NCBI RefSeq assembly: GCF_902826555.1
Contig: NZ_CADEFI010000006.1
Location: 69,723 to 120,958, forward strand
DNA from: an uncultured Hyphomicrobium sp.
Lineage (GTDB): Bacteria; Pseudomonadota; Alphaproteobacteria; Rhizobiales; Hyphomicrobiaceae
Direction of reading: 5' to 3'
DNA: 51,236 bases
Shown: piece by piece, positions 27,329 through 35,209 of the stretch
Position numbering within the stretch: the stretch's first letter is position 1
How the letters are laid out: every line of letters begins with the position of its first letter
Position numbers and translations under genes: made by a program
Notes under the pieces: generated by a model
Database searches by the model: none
Seen by the model: the letters and a program-made list of their open reading frames with translations, nothing else
What the model was told of the DNA's origin: nothing

Positions 27329-29884
27329 ATGCGAGCCCCACCACTGCCACCACCATACCCGGAGCCCCGGAGGCGCACCCGGAAGCGCAAGAGCCTGCTC
27401 TTGAGCTTCATCGGCTGGAGCTTCGCGGCTTTTGTCGTGGTGTTCCTCGTCGGCTCGGCCGGAGCGGGCTACGTCCTGTGGCGGGCATCGAAAGATCTGC
27501 CCGACTACGAAAGCCTTGCCAGCTACGAGCCGCCGGTGATGACGCGCATCCACGCGCACGACGGCTCGCTCATTGCCGAGTACGCGCGCGAGCGGCGCAT
27601 CTTCGTGCCGATCAACACCATTCCGAAGCGCATTGTCGCCGCCTTCCTCTCGGCCGAGGACAGCCGCTTCTACGAGCACGGCGGCCTTGACGTCCAAGGC
27701 ATCGCCCGCGCCGTCTTCAAGATGGTCGAAAGCAAGATCCAGGGCAGCGACCGGCGCACGGAAGGTGCGTCCACCATCACCCAGCAGGTCGCCAAGAACT
27801 TCCTTCTGACCAGCGACCGCACCCTCGACCGCAAGATCAAGGAGGCGATCCTCGCCATCCGCATCGAGCGCGCCTATTCGAAGGACAAGATCCTCGAGCT
27901 CTATCTCAACGAGATCTATCTCGGCATCGGCGCCTACGGCGTCGCCGCCGCCGGTCTCGCCTACTTCAACAAGGAGCTGAAGGACCTCACCGTCGAGGAG
28001 GCCGCCTATCTTGCAGCCCTTCCGAAGGCGCCCAACAATTATCACCCCTTCCGCCAGACCCAGCGCGCCACCGAGCGTCGGAACTGGATCATCGGGCAGA
28101 TGGCCGAGAACGGCTACATCACCGACGAAGAGGAGACCGAGGCCAAAGCCAAGCCGCTCACCGTCAACATCCGTCCGGGCGGCGCGCACATTTTTGCAGC
28201 GGAATACTTCGCCGAGGAGGTGCGCCGCTCGCTCTTCAACGCCTATGGCGAGGCCAAGCTTTACGCGGGCGGCCTGTCCGTGCGCACGACACTGGATCCA
28301 CGCCTGCAGAAGATTGGCCGCAAGGCCCTGATCGACGGCCTGATCGCCTACGACCGCAAGCAGGGCTGGCGCGGCCCGGTGAGCAAGATCGACGTCTCGG
28401 GCGACTGGGGCGTGCCGCTGGGCGCTGTCGACGCTCCCCCCGACATTGCACCCTGGCGCCTCGGCGTCGTGCTCTCGATGGAGAAGGCGAAGGCTGTCGT
28501 CGGGCTGAAACCGGCGCGCCAGCAGGACGGCAAGCTGACCGAGGAGCGCCACGCCGTCGAGATCACGCTCGACGAGATCAAGTGGGCGAAGACCCCGAAG
28601 CGTACCGAGGCAAAGCAGATATCCGACCTGCTCTCCGCCGGCGACGTCATCTATGTTGCTCCCAAGGACGAGGCCAACCTCGCCGGCGCCTGGTCGCTGA
28701 TGCAGATCCCGGAGGTCTCCGGAGGCCTCATCGCCATGGACCCGCACACGGGCCGCGTGCTCGCCGTCTCCGGCGGCTTCTCCTTCGCCATGAGCCAATT
28801 CGATCGCGCGCTCCAGGCCAAGCGCCAGCCCGGCTCCTCGTTCAAGCCGTTCGTCTACGCGGCCGCCCTCGACAACGGCTACAAGCCGACCTCGATCGTG
28901 CTCGACGAGCCGATCGAGATCGAGCAGGGCCCCGGTCAGGATATCTGGAAGCCCCAGAACTACGAGAAGGACGAAAGCCACGGCCCTTCGACGTTGCGCG
29001 TCGGCATCGAGAAGTCCCGCAACCAGATGACCGTGCGCCTCGCCCAGGACATGGGCATGCCGATCATCACGGAGTACGCGCGCCGGTTCGGCATCTACGA
29101 TGACCTCCTGCCGGTGCTTTCGATGTCGCTCGGCGCCGGCGAGACGACTCTGCTCCGCATGGCGACCGCCTATTGCATGCTCGCCAACGGCGGCAAGACC
29201 GTGCGCCCGACGCTGATCGATCGCATCCAGGATCGCTGGGGCAAATCGGTCTGGCGCCATGACGCCCGCGAATGCACCGGCTGCGCGGCGGACCATTGGG
29301 CCAACCAGGAGGAGCCCGACATCCCCGACGATCGCCAGCAGATCGTCGATCCTCAAACGGCCTACCAGATGACGTCGATCATGGAGGGCGTCATTCAACG
29401 CGGTACCGCGACGTCGCTCAAGAAGCTGAACCGTCCGATCGCCGGCAAAACTGGCACGACCAACGAGGAAAAGGACGCCTGGTTCATCGGCTACACGCCG
29501 GATCTCGTCGTCGGCGTCTTCGTAGGTTTCGATACGCCGAAGGCCATGGGCAAGGGCAACACCGGCGGCGCCGTGGCGGCACCCATTTTCGGCGCTTTCA
29601 TGCAGGAGGCTCTTGCCGATCAGCCGCCTGTGCCGTTCCGCATGCCGCCCGGCATCAAGCTGGTGCGCGTCAGCCTCAAAACCGGTTTGCGCGCCGCGCC
29701 TGAGGACACAACCGCGGTCCTGGAGGCGTTCAAATCGGACGAGGAGCCGGACGACGCTTACTCCGTCATCGGCTTCACCGATCCTTACGCACAGAGCTCG
29801 GACGCGAGGCCCTCGGGCGACGCCTGGCGTCCCGCCCCTTCCGCTTCGCCGGGCTACAGCGGCAGCCCCGGCGGCCTTTGGTGA
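27329..29884 (+). CDS. mrcA: Penicillin-binding protein 1A
   Basis: Bifunctional peptidoglycan synthase, 851 aa. A short basic cytoplasmic tail and one anchor (FAAFVVVFLVGSAGAGYVL) lead to the glycosyltransferase domain: SAEDSRFYEHGGLDVQGI with catalytic Glu near residue 112, STITQQVAKNFLL and KDKILELYLNEIYLG. An OB-like insert (about 320–450) precedes the transpeptidase domain with SxxK as GSSFKPF near 506, SRN near 566 and KTGTTNEEKDAW near 705. The C-terminal tail is Pro/Ser/Gly-rich. Position between amiC and prfB is conserved in alphaproteobacteria. It provides the polymerase matching the amidase next door. Confidence 0.95.
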   Translation: MRAPPLPPPYPEPRRRTRKRKSLLLSFIGWSFAAFVVVFLVGSAGAGYVLWRASKDLPDYESLASYEPPVMTRIHAHDGSLIAEYARERRIFVPINTIPKRIVAAFLSAEDSRFYEHGGLDVQGIARAVFKMVESKIQGSDRRTEGASTITQQVAKNFLLTSDRTLDRKIKEAILAIRIERAYSKDKILELYLNEIYLGIGAYGVAAAGLAYFNKELKDLTVEEAAYLAALPKAPNNYHPFRQTQRATERRNWIIGQMAENGYITDEEETEAKAKPLTVNIRPGGAHIFAAEYFAEEVRRSLFNAYGEAKLYAGGLSVRTTLDPRLQKIGRKALIDGLIAYDRKQGWRGPVSKIDVSGDWGVPLGAVDAPPDIAPWRLGVVLSMEKAKAVVGLKPARQQDGKLTEERHAVEITLDEIKWAKTPKRTEAKQISDLLSAGDVIYVAPKDEANLAGAWSLMQIPEVSGGLIAMDPHTGRVLAVSGGFSFAMSQFDRALQAKRQPGSSFKPFVYAAALDNGYKPTSIVLDEPIEIEQGPGQDIWKPQNYEKDESHGPSTLRVGIEKSRNQMTVRLAQDMGMPIITEYARRFGIYDDLLPVLSMSLGAGETTLLRMATAYCMLANGGKTVRPTLIDRIQDRWGKSVWRHDARECTGCAADHWANQEEPDIPDDRQQIVDPQTAYQMTSIMEGVIQRGTATSLKKLNRPIAGKTGTTNEEKDAWFIGYTPDLVVGVFVGFDTPKAMGKGNTGGAVAAPIFGAFMQEALADQPPVPFRMPPGIKLVRVSLKTGLRAAPEDTTAVLEAFKSDEEPDDAYSVIGFTDPYAQSSDARPSGDAWRPAPSASPGYSGSPGGLW

Positions 29885-29949
29885 GGATTCCTCGCGCCAC
29901 GTAAAGGCTTTGCGCCGTGGACGAAAGCCCGGTGCATCGCCACGCCGCG

Positions 29950-29978
29950 TTTACAGTCGGCGGCGCGGGTCTTATATG
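29950..29978 (+). promoter_or_regulatory. Candidate sigma-70 promoter of prfB
   Basis: TTTACA (29950–29955), 17-nt spacer, TATATG (29973–29978). Predicted start near 29985 leaves a 35-nt leader with GGGAGG ahead of ATG 30021. Confidence 0.5.
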
Positions 29979-30020
29979 TCAGCCAACAATCCCCGATATT
30001 GTCGACGCTGGGAGGCAGCC

Positions 30021-31152
30021 ATGCGCGCTGAAGCGCAAAAAGTCGTGACCTCGATCGAAGAGGCGCTCGTCCTCTTGAGGAGGTCTCTTTGACCCGGATC
30101 AGGCTGAGGCACGCCTAGCCGATCTCAACCGGCGCGCAGAAGATCCTGCGCTCTGGAACGACCCCGCGCAGGCCCAGAAAGTCATGCGCCAGCGCCAGCA
30201 GCTCGAACGCTCACTCAATGATTTTCGCCGCTTGGAGCGCGAGTTCGAGGACAATCTCACCCTGATCGAGCTTGGCGAAGCCGAGGACGACGAAGCCACC
30301 GTCACCGAAGGCGAAGGCGCGTTGAAGCGTCTCGACGAGGAGGTTCAGCGCAAGAGCGTCGAAGCCATGCTATCGGGCGAGGCCGACGGTATGGATACCT
30401 ATGTCGAGGTCCATGCCGGCGCCGGCGGCACCGAAAGCCAGGACTGGGCGCAGATGCTGGCCCGCATGTACATGCGGTGGGGAGAGCGCCGCGGCTTCAA
30501 GGTCAAGCTCATCGACGAGAGTCCGGGCGAAGAGGCGGGCATCAAATCGGCCACCCTCGAGATCGAAGGCGAGAATGCCTACGGCTGGCTGAAGACCGAA
30601 GCCGGCGTGCACCGGCTGGTCCGCATTTCGCCGTTCGACTCCAACGCTCGCCGCCACACCAGCTTCGCCTCCGTCACCGTCTACCCGGTGATCGACGATA
30701 CGATCGACATCGAGATCAATCCCGCGGACGTCGAGGTGAGCTTCGCCCGTTCGAGCGGCGCCGGCGGTCAGCACGTCAACCGCACCGAATCCGCAGTACG
30801 GCTGGTGCACAAGCCGACCGGGATCGTCATCTTCGCCCAGGAGCAGCGCTCGCAGCACCAGAACAAGGACATCGCCTTCAAGCGGCTCAAGGCGCGTCTC
30901 TACGAGCTGGAGCTGAAAAGGCGCGAGCAGAAAGCCTCCGCCGACCAGGCGGCGAAGACCGACATCGGCTGGGGCCACCAGATCCGCTCGTATGTTCTGC
31001 AGCCCTATCAGCTGGTGAAGGATCTGCGCACCGGAACACAGAGTTCGAGCCCGGACACGGTGCTCGACGGCGACCTCGATCCCTTCATCGAGGCAACGCT
31101 CGCCCAGCGCATGCGCGGCGGCTCCACCGTCGAAGTCGCCGACCTCGACTAA
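30021..31152 (+). CDS. prfB: Peptide chain release factor 2 with programmed +1 frameshift
   Basis: Ends translation at UGA and UAA. The gene is in two frames: ATG 30021 through CTT 30089 (23 codons), then a +1 shift skips T30090 and reading continues from GAC 30091 to the stop at 31152, for 376 aa in all. After the shift, [20 protein letters not shown] matches the RF2 N-terminus, confirming that both parts belong together. The tripeptide anticodon-like motif SPF ([12 protein letters not shown]) and the catalytic GGQ ([17 protein letters not shown]) are present. GGGAGG precedes the start. Annotated without the frameshift, the gene would wrongly start at 30184. Confidence 0.97.
30078..30093 (+). 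promoter_or_regulatory. prfB programmed frameshift site
   Basis: AGGAGG-TCT-CTT-TGA-C: internal Shine-Dalgarno, 3-nt spacer, slippery CTT, in-frame TGA followed by C. Spacing equals the E. coli site (AGGGGG-TAT-CTT-TGA-C). Low RF2 slows termination and lets the ribosome slip, so RF2 sets its own level. Confidence 0.97.
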
Positions 31153-31256
31153 TGTGTCACACGAGGCCGTAGGCCACGGATTCTGACGGCCGCTGCCTCG
31201 CTCTTTTGCCCTGTTCCCCAAGGGACAGCGCGCACCTCACAAAAGTTTAAGGTCCG

Positions 31257-31421
31257 ACCCGTGGGAACCAAAGCGCCCTCCCCGCTGTTCCCACTGTCCG
31301 CTAGAGCCGCTACCCCCGCGCTCTAGTGTGAGCGAGCGCCACTGCGGTTTCCCCCCAACCGCCTTGGTGGCGCTCATGACACGGTCGGCCCCCCAGTTCC
31401 CCGCTGGGGGGCCACTTTTTT
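31257..31421 (+). ncRNA. Predicted small RNA with four C-rich heptaloop hairpins
   Basis: About 165 nt with four successive stem-loops. H1 (31261–31294): 8 bp GTGGGAAC/GTTCCCAC plus inner 4 bp AGCG/CGCT, loop CCCTCCC. H2 (31301–31326): 7 bp CTAGAGC/GCTCTAG plus inner GC/GC, loop TACCCCC. H3 (31334–31375): 9 bp GAGCGCCAC/GTGGCGCTC plus inner 6 bp GCGGTT/AACCGC, loop TCCCCCC. H4 (31387–31413): 10 bp GGCCCCCCAG/CTGGGGGGCC, loop TTCCCCG, then a U-run. All four loops are 7 nt and C-rich, an anti-Shine-Dalgarno design known from C-rich-loop sRNAs. A weak promoter (GGGACA 31222, 17 nt, GTTTAA 31245) would start it near 31257. It could instead be a prfB 3' end or a leader of the next gene. Confidence 0.7.
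31387..31421 (+). terminator. Strong rho-independent terminator (3' end of predicted sRNA)
   Basis: Perfect 10-bp stem GGCCCCCCAG/CTGGGGGGCC with a 7-nt loop, followed by ACTTTTTT. It lies 235 nt past the prfB stop and about 100 nt before the aldo/keto reductase start. Confidence 0.92.
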
Positions 31422-31522
31422 GCGCGCAAGCACGGCGAGCCTCGGGAATTCACCGGATTGGCGGGCACGAGCCGGAGCACCTATATCCGTCTGCATCGAT
31501 CTTGCGACGGGAGAGGGCCATC

Positions 31523-32467
31523 ATGCAGTCGATGCAAACCCGCCGGAGTTTCTTGGGCTCCGCATCCGCCTTGTCCGCTGCGCTCGCGTTCGCCGCTTGG
31601 CAACGGACGGCGCATGCCGGTGCCTCATCCACAACCGAGGGCGCCCTCGCCATGCGGGCCATTCCGTCCACCGGAGAGAAGATCCCCGTCATCGGCATGG
31701 GCACCTCCGGCAGTTTCGAGGTCGCGGTTGGGAGCGAGGAATATACGGCACTGAAAGAGGTGCTGAAGATATTCTTCGCGGGAGGCGGCACCGTCATCGA
31801 CACCGCACCGACCTACAGCAATGCCGAGGACGTACTCGGCGCGCTGATCGCCGAGCAGAGCCTGCGGCCGAAAGCCTGGATAGCCACCAAGCTCTCGGGC
31901 GTCAGCGGTCGAGAAGCCGGCCGCGCCCAATTCAAAAGCACGCTTCAACGCCTGAAGACCGACAAGGTCGAGCTGCTCCAGGTTCACAACCTCGGCGATC
32001 TCAAGACGCAGCTCGCGCTCGCCCGCGAGCTCAAATCCGAAGGCCGGACCCGGTACGTCGGCGTGACCCACTATCTCGAATACGCCCACGACGAGCTTGC
32101 CGACATCGTCGCAGCCGAGAAGCCGGACTTCCTGCAGATCAACTATTCGGTGGTCACGCGCGGCGCGGAGAAGCGCATCTTCCCGCTGGCCAAGGATCTC
32201 GGCATCGCCATCATGATCAATCGCGCGTTCGAGGACGGAAAATTGTTCGCCCGCGTGAAGGACAAGCCGCTGCCGAACTGGACCGCGGCCGCCGGCATCA
32301 CCTCCTGGGCGCAGGCGTTCCTGAAATTCGCGCTGAGCAATCCGGCCGTGACGGTCGTGATCCCCGCCACCGGCAAACCCCACCGCCAGGCGGACAACTT
32401 GAAAGCCGGGCTCGGCCCCGACCTCACGGAAGACCAGCGCGCGTCCCTCGTCGCGGCCCTGGCGTGA
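31523..32467 (+). CDS. Aldo/keto reductase with Tat signal
   Basis: NAD(P)H-dependent carbonyl reductase, 314 aa from ATG 31523 (GGGAGAGGG upstream). A twin-arginine leader (TRRSFLGSASALSAALAF, cut near AHA) suggests export in folded form, unusual for an AKR that needs cytoplasmic cofactor. The tetrad is visible: Asp and Tyr in VIDTAPTYSNAED, Lys in ATKLSG, His in LLQVHNL. The barrel ends with NPAVTVVIPATGKPHRQADN, binding the cofactor phosphate region. The MFS gene begins 2 nt after its stop, so they form an operon. Substrate unknown. Confidence 0.88.
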   Translation: MQSMQTRRSFLGSASALSAALAFAAWQRTAHAGASSTTEGALAMRAIPSTGEKIPVIGMGTSGSFEVAVGSEEYTALKEVLKIFFAGGGTVIDTAPTYSNAEDVLGALIAEQSLRPKAWIATKLSGVSGREAGRAQFKSTLQRLKTDKVELLQVHNLGDLKTQLALARELKSEGRTRYVGVTHYLEYAHDELADIVAAEKPDFLQINYSVVTRGAEKRIFPLAKDLGIAIMINRAFEDGKLFARVKDKPLPNWTAAAGITSWAQAFLKFALSNPAVTVVIPATGKPHRQADNLKAGLGPDLTEDQRASLVAALA

Positions 32468-32469
32468 CG

Positions 32470-33780
32470 ATGGAGCAGCCCGCACATCCTGCCGAGCGCA
32501 TCCGCGTTGCAGACCTCTTCAGGATCACACGCGAGGAGTGGCCTGCGGTGCTCGCCGGCGCCGGCATGTTCTTTCTCCTGTTCACAGGCTACTTCATGCT
32601 GCGGCCCGTACGCGAGACCATGGGCATCGCCGGTGGCGTCGAGAACCTGCAGTGGCTCTTCACCGGGACCTTCGTCGCCACGCTCGTCGCGCTCCCCGTC
32701 TTCGGATGGATCGCCTCGAAGGCCAGCCGGCGTCGCATCGTCACCTGGACCTATGCCTTCTTCGCCTTGAACCTCGTCGGCTTCGCCGCCGCCTTCCTGG
32801 CCAATCCCGACGATGTCTGGATGGCGCGCGCCTTCTACATTTGGCTCTCGGTCTTCAACCTGCTGGCCATATCGCTCGCCTGGAGCGTGCTGGCGGATCT
32901 CTTCGCCGCGCAGCAAGCCAAGCGCCTGTTCGCCATCATCGCGGGCGGCGCAAGCGCGGGGGGGCTCACCGGACCCATTCTCGGCACGCTGCTGGTGGCA
33001 CCGATCGGCCACGCCGGGCTGCTCTTGCTCGCCGCCGTCCTTCTCCTGCTGAGCGCCGGCGCCGCCATGTGGTTGCATCGCTGGCGCGACATGAACCCCG
33101 CACCGGGAGACGACGGGAGCACACCCCGCAACGCGCCGCTCGGCGGTCATCCCTTCGCCGGCGCAAGCGCCGTCGTCCGCTCGAGCTACCTTGCCGCCAT
33201 CGCGCTGTTCGTCGTCTTGCTCGCCGTTGTCTCGACGTTTCTCTATTTCGAGCAGGCCCGCCTCGTCGCCGAAACCTTCCCCGACAAGACGCGCCAGACG
33301 CAGGTGTTCGGCTTGATCGACACCCTCGTACAATCGCTGACCATTTTCGTGCAGGTTTTTCTGACGGGACGCATCGCCGACCGTTTCGGCATCGGCACGT
33401 TGCTGGTTGCTGTGCCGCTCGTGATGGCCGCGGGATTCCTGTGGCTCGCCGCCGCGCCCGTGTTCGCCGTACTGGCGGTGATCATGGTGGTGCGCAGGGT
33501 CGGCGAGTATGCCCTGGTGCGCCCGGGCCGGGAGATGCTCTACACGGTGGCTGAGCCCGAGGAAAAATACAAAGCCAAGAACTTTATCGACACCGTGGTC
33601 TACCGCGGCGGCGATGCCATCGGCGGCTGGGTCAAACGTGGGCTCGATGTCTTCGCCGAGCACCCCGCCATCGCCATGATCATCGGCACGGGGCTCGCGC
33701 TCGGATGGGCCGCAACCGGCGCCTGGCTCGGCCGCCAGGAACGCGCACGGGAAGAAGCAGTCGCGGCAGTACCGTCTTAA
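32470..33780 (+). CDS. MFS-type carrier resembling NTP/NDP (ATP/ADP) translocases
   Basis: Polytopic inner-membrane protein, 436 aa, about 11–12 helices. The first helix with YFMLRPVRETMG resembles the YFMLRPLRD motif near the start of ATP/ADP-translocase-like MFS proteins. The loop FGWIASKASRRRIV is the MFS motif A position, and RLFAIIAGGASAGGLTGPIL recalls that family too. It follows the Tat-AKR gene directly and ends tail-to-tail with tetR, sharing 4 bp (33777–33780). A nucleotide substrate is a family suggestion, not shown. Confidence 0.78.
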   Translation: MEQPAHPAERIRVADLFRITREEWPAVLAGAGMFFLLFTGYFMLRPVRETMGIAGGVENLQWLFTGTFVATLVALPVFGWIASKASRRRIVTWTYAFFALNLVGFAAAFLANPDDVWMARAFYIWLSVFNLLAISLAWSVLADLFAAQQAKRLFAIIAGGASAGGLTGPILGTLLVAPIGHAGLLLLAAVLLLLSAGAAMWLHRWRDMNPAPGDDGSTPRNAPLGGHPFAGASAVVRSSYLAAIALFVVLLAVVSTFLYFEQARLVAETFPDKTRQTQVFGLIDTLVQSLTIFVQVFLTGRIADRFGIGTLLVAVPLVMAAGFLWLAAAPVFAVLAVIMVVRRVGEYALVRPGREMLYTVAEPEEKYKAKNFIDTVVYRGGDAIGGWVKRGLDVFAEHPAIAMIIGTGLALGWAATGAWLGRQERAREEAVAAVPS

Positions 33781-34331
33781 ACGCCAAGCCGGAGCTGAAG
33801 CCGCTTCAGCGCCCGGCCGAAGAGGCTGGGATCGCGCAAGGCGCGCGCCAGAACCAACGCACCCTGGATTCCGAAAACGGCTTCCTCGGCATCCATCGTC
33901 GCAGCCTTGTCCCCGCGTCCGTGTCGCACAAGGGCATCGCGCAACGCCTCGATCCAGCGGCGAAAATACCCATCGATGGCATCCGAGAACATGTCCCGCG
34001 TGCCATCGAGTGCGAAGGCACCCACGAGACAGACACGCCCCCCCGATCGGAAATAGCCATCGACGGCCGCCCACATCCCGGCAACGGCACTCGCGGGATC
34101 ATCCTGTCTCAGCGGCTCATAGACGAAGCGTTCGAACCATTGATCGACGTCGGCGAGCACAGCCGTCGCCATCTCCTCTTTCCCGCCGGGAAAGAAGTGA
34201 TAAAGGCTGCCCTTGCCGAGGCCCGTCTTCTCGGTGATCCGGGAGAGCGACGCCCCCTCATAGCCGAACTCACGAAACACCTCGGCTATGAGCGGGACGA
34301 CATCGGCGCGTTCATTGATCGTGCGGGCCAA
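33777..34331 (-). CDS. TetR/AcrR family transcriptional regulator
   Basis: 184-aa repressor from a TTG start (AGGGG about 10 nt upstream; no Met exists near the N-terminus). The helix-turn-helix is SLSRITEKTGLGKGSLYHFF (residues 28–47), followed by an all-helical ligand domain of the type seen in TetR_C proteins with GGRVCLVGAFAL. It lies 27 nt downstream of the DUF1348 gene, and the operator pair upstream of that gene is the natural binding site, giving autoregulation. Its end overlaps the MFS gene. Confidence 0.88.
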   Translation of the reverse strand: MARTINERADVVPLIAEVFREFGYEGASLSRITEKTGLGKGSLYHFFPGGKEEMATAVLADVDQWFERFVYEPLRQDDPASAVAGMWAAVDGYFRSGGRVCLVGAFALDGTRDMFSDAIDGYFRRWIEALRDALVRHGRGDKAATMDAEEAVFGIQGALVLARALRDPSLFGRALKRLQLRLGV

Positions 34332-34358
34332 ATCAAAATCCCCTGGGATTCGCGCGCA

Positions 34359-34820
34359 TCACAAACCGAGATCGGAGAGACCCGGGTGATCGTCTGGACG
34401 CCGCCCGAGCGGCCAGTGGAATTTCCGGTCCTGCTCTTTGATTGGAAGATCGTTGATGCATGCGAACCGCCGCTGCATCAACCCGGCCGCGTTGAATTCC
34501 CAGTTCTCGTTGCCGTAGGAACGAAACCAGTTGCCGCTGTCGTCGTGCCACTCATAGGCATAACGGACGGCGATCCTGTCGCCGGTGAAAGCCCAAAGCT
34601 CCTTGATCAGACGATAGTCGAGTTCCTTGGCCCACTTGCGGGTGAGAAAGGCGACGATCTCGGCGCGTCCCTTTACGAACTCGGAGCGGTTTCTCCACTG
34701 GCTGTCCTCGGTATAGGCGAGCGATACCTTCTCAGGATTGCGACTGTTCCAGCCGTCCTCGGCGAGACGGATCTTCTGGATGGCGCTTTCACGCGTGAAC
34801 GGCGGGGCGATGATCGACAT
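34359..34820 (-). CDS. DUF1348 (NTF2-like) protein
   Basis: 153-aa small protein from ATG 34820. Conserved family pattern: [55 protein letters not shown] and [16 protein letters not shown]. The cone-shaped NTF2 fold binds small hydrophobic ligands; members of this family are often next to TetR regulators of detoxification genes. No catalytic function is established. It shares an operon with the TetR gene and carries the double operator just upstream. Confidence 0.85.
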   Translation of the reverse strand: MSIIAPPFTRESAIQKIRLAEDGWNSRNPEKVSLAYTEDSQWRNRSEFVKGRAEIVAFLTRKWAKELDYRLIKELWAFTGDRIAVRYAYEWHDDSGNWFRSYGNENWEFNAAGLMQRRFACINDLPIKEQDRKFHWPLGRRPDDHPGLSDLGL

Positions 34821-34834
34821 GGGCACTCTCCGAA

Positions 34835-34874
34835 TTTGTACCAGTCGGTACAAATTATACCGATTGGTACAAAA
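34835..34874 (-). promoter_or_regulatory. Tandem TetR-type operators ahead of the DUF1348–tetR operon
   Basis: A perfect 20-bp palindrome, TTTGTACC-AGTC-GGTACAAA (34835–34854), is followed by a second site with core TACC-GATT-GGTA (34858–34869) and outer match GGTACAAA. Centres are 19 bp apart. The first site ends 15 nt before the ATG, so repressor binding would block the promoter or early transcription. Confidence 0.8.
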
Positions 34875-35149
34875 TGGGAGCCCCTGTTGGTCGCACCTGA
34901 CCAAGCGCCGGAAGCGAGCAGAAGCGCCCCAATCGGCTCACGCCAACGATCTGTACTCAAAGAGATTTCCCGCGAGCCGTTGAGCCGGTGGGATAAATTC
35001 TGGCCCACACACTCCGATTTGCCGGAATAAACGACGCGGATTTCCGTTTTGCTCTGAGTGCGGTCCGAATGCCTATGTCCCCGCGTTGGCAATCGAGCCG
35101 CATACCACGTCCCGCCGAAGGACTTCGAGTCGCGGAGGGCACGTCAATG
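34875..35149. other. Intergenic stretch before an orphan terminator
   Basis: About 275 bp with no convincing protein gene. It lies between divergent signals: the operator-controlled promoter (minus) and a plus-strand terminator at 35150. A short hairpin CGAAG-ga-CTTCG lies at 35116–35127. It may encode a small plus-strand RNA. Confidence 0.35.
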
Positions 35150-35191
35150 GACGGGACAGGCCCCGCACACCTGTCCCGTCTCTTGTTTTTT
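35150..35191 (+). terminator. Rho-independent terminator without an obvious plus-strand gene
   Basis: GACGGGACAGG (35150–35160) and CCTGTCCCGTC (35170–35180) form a perfect 11-bp stem with a 9-nt loop, followed by TCTTGTTTTTT. The U-run is on the plus strand only. It also lies 18 nt beyond the end of the minus-strand epimerase-like gene, where it could act as a weak 3' hairpin. Confidence 0.85.
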
Positions 35192-35209
35192 GGCTCCGTC
35201 TCAGCGCAT

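Noticed and set aside
27233-29398. 721-codon open frame antisense to mrcA
   Set aside because: Composition is Leu/Arg/Asp-rich without motifs; PBP1A on the plus strand explains the sequence fully.
31328-31522. Longer N-terminus for the aldo/keto reductase
   Set aside because: The frame is open upstream but covers the sRNA hairpins and terminator; the Tat leader from 31523 is a natural N-terminus.
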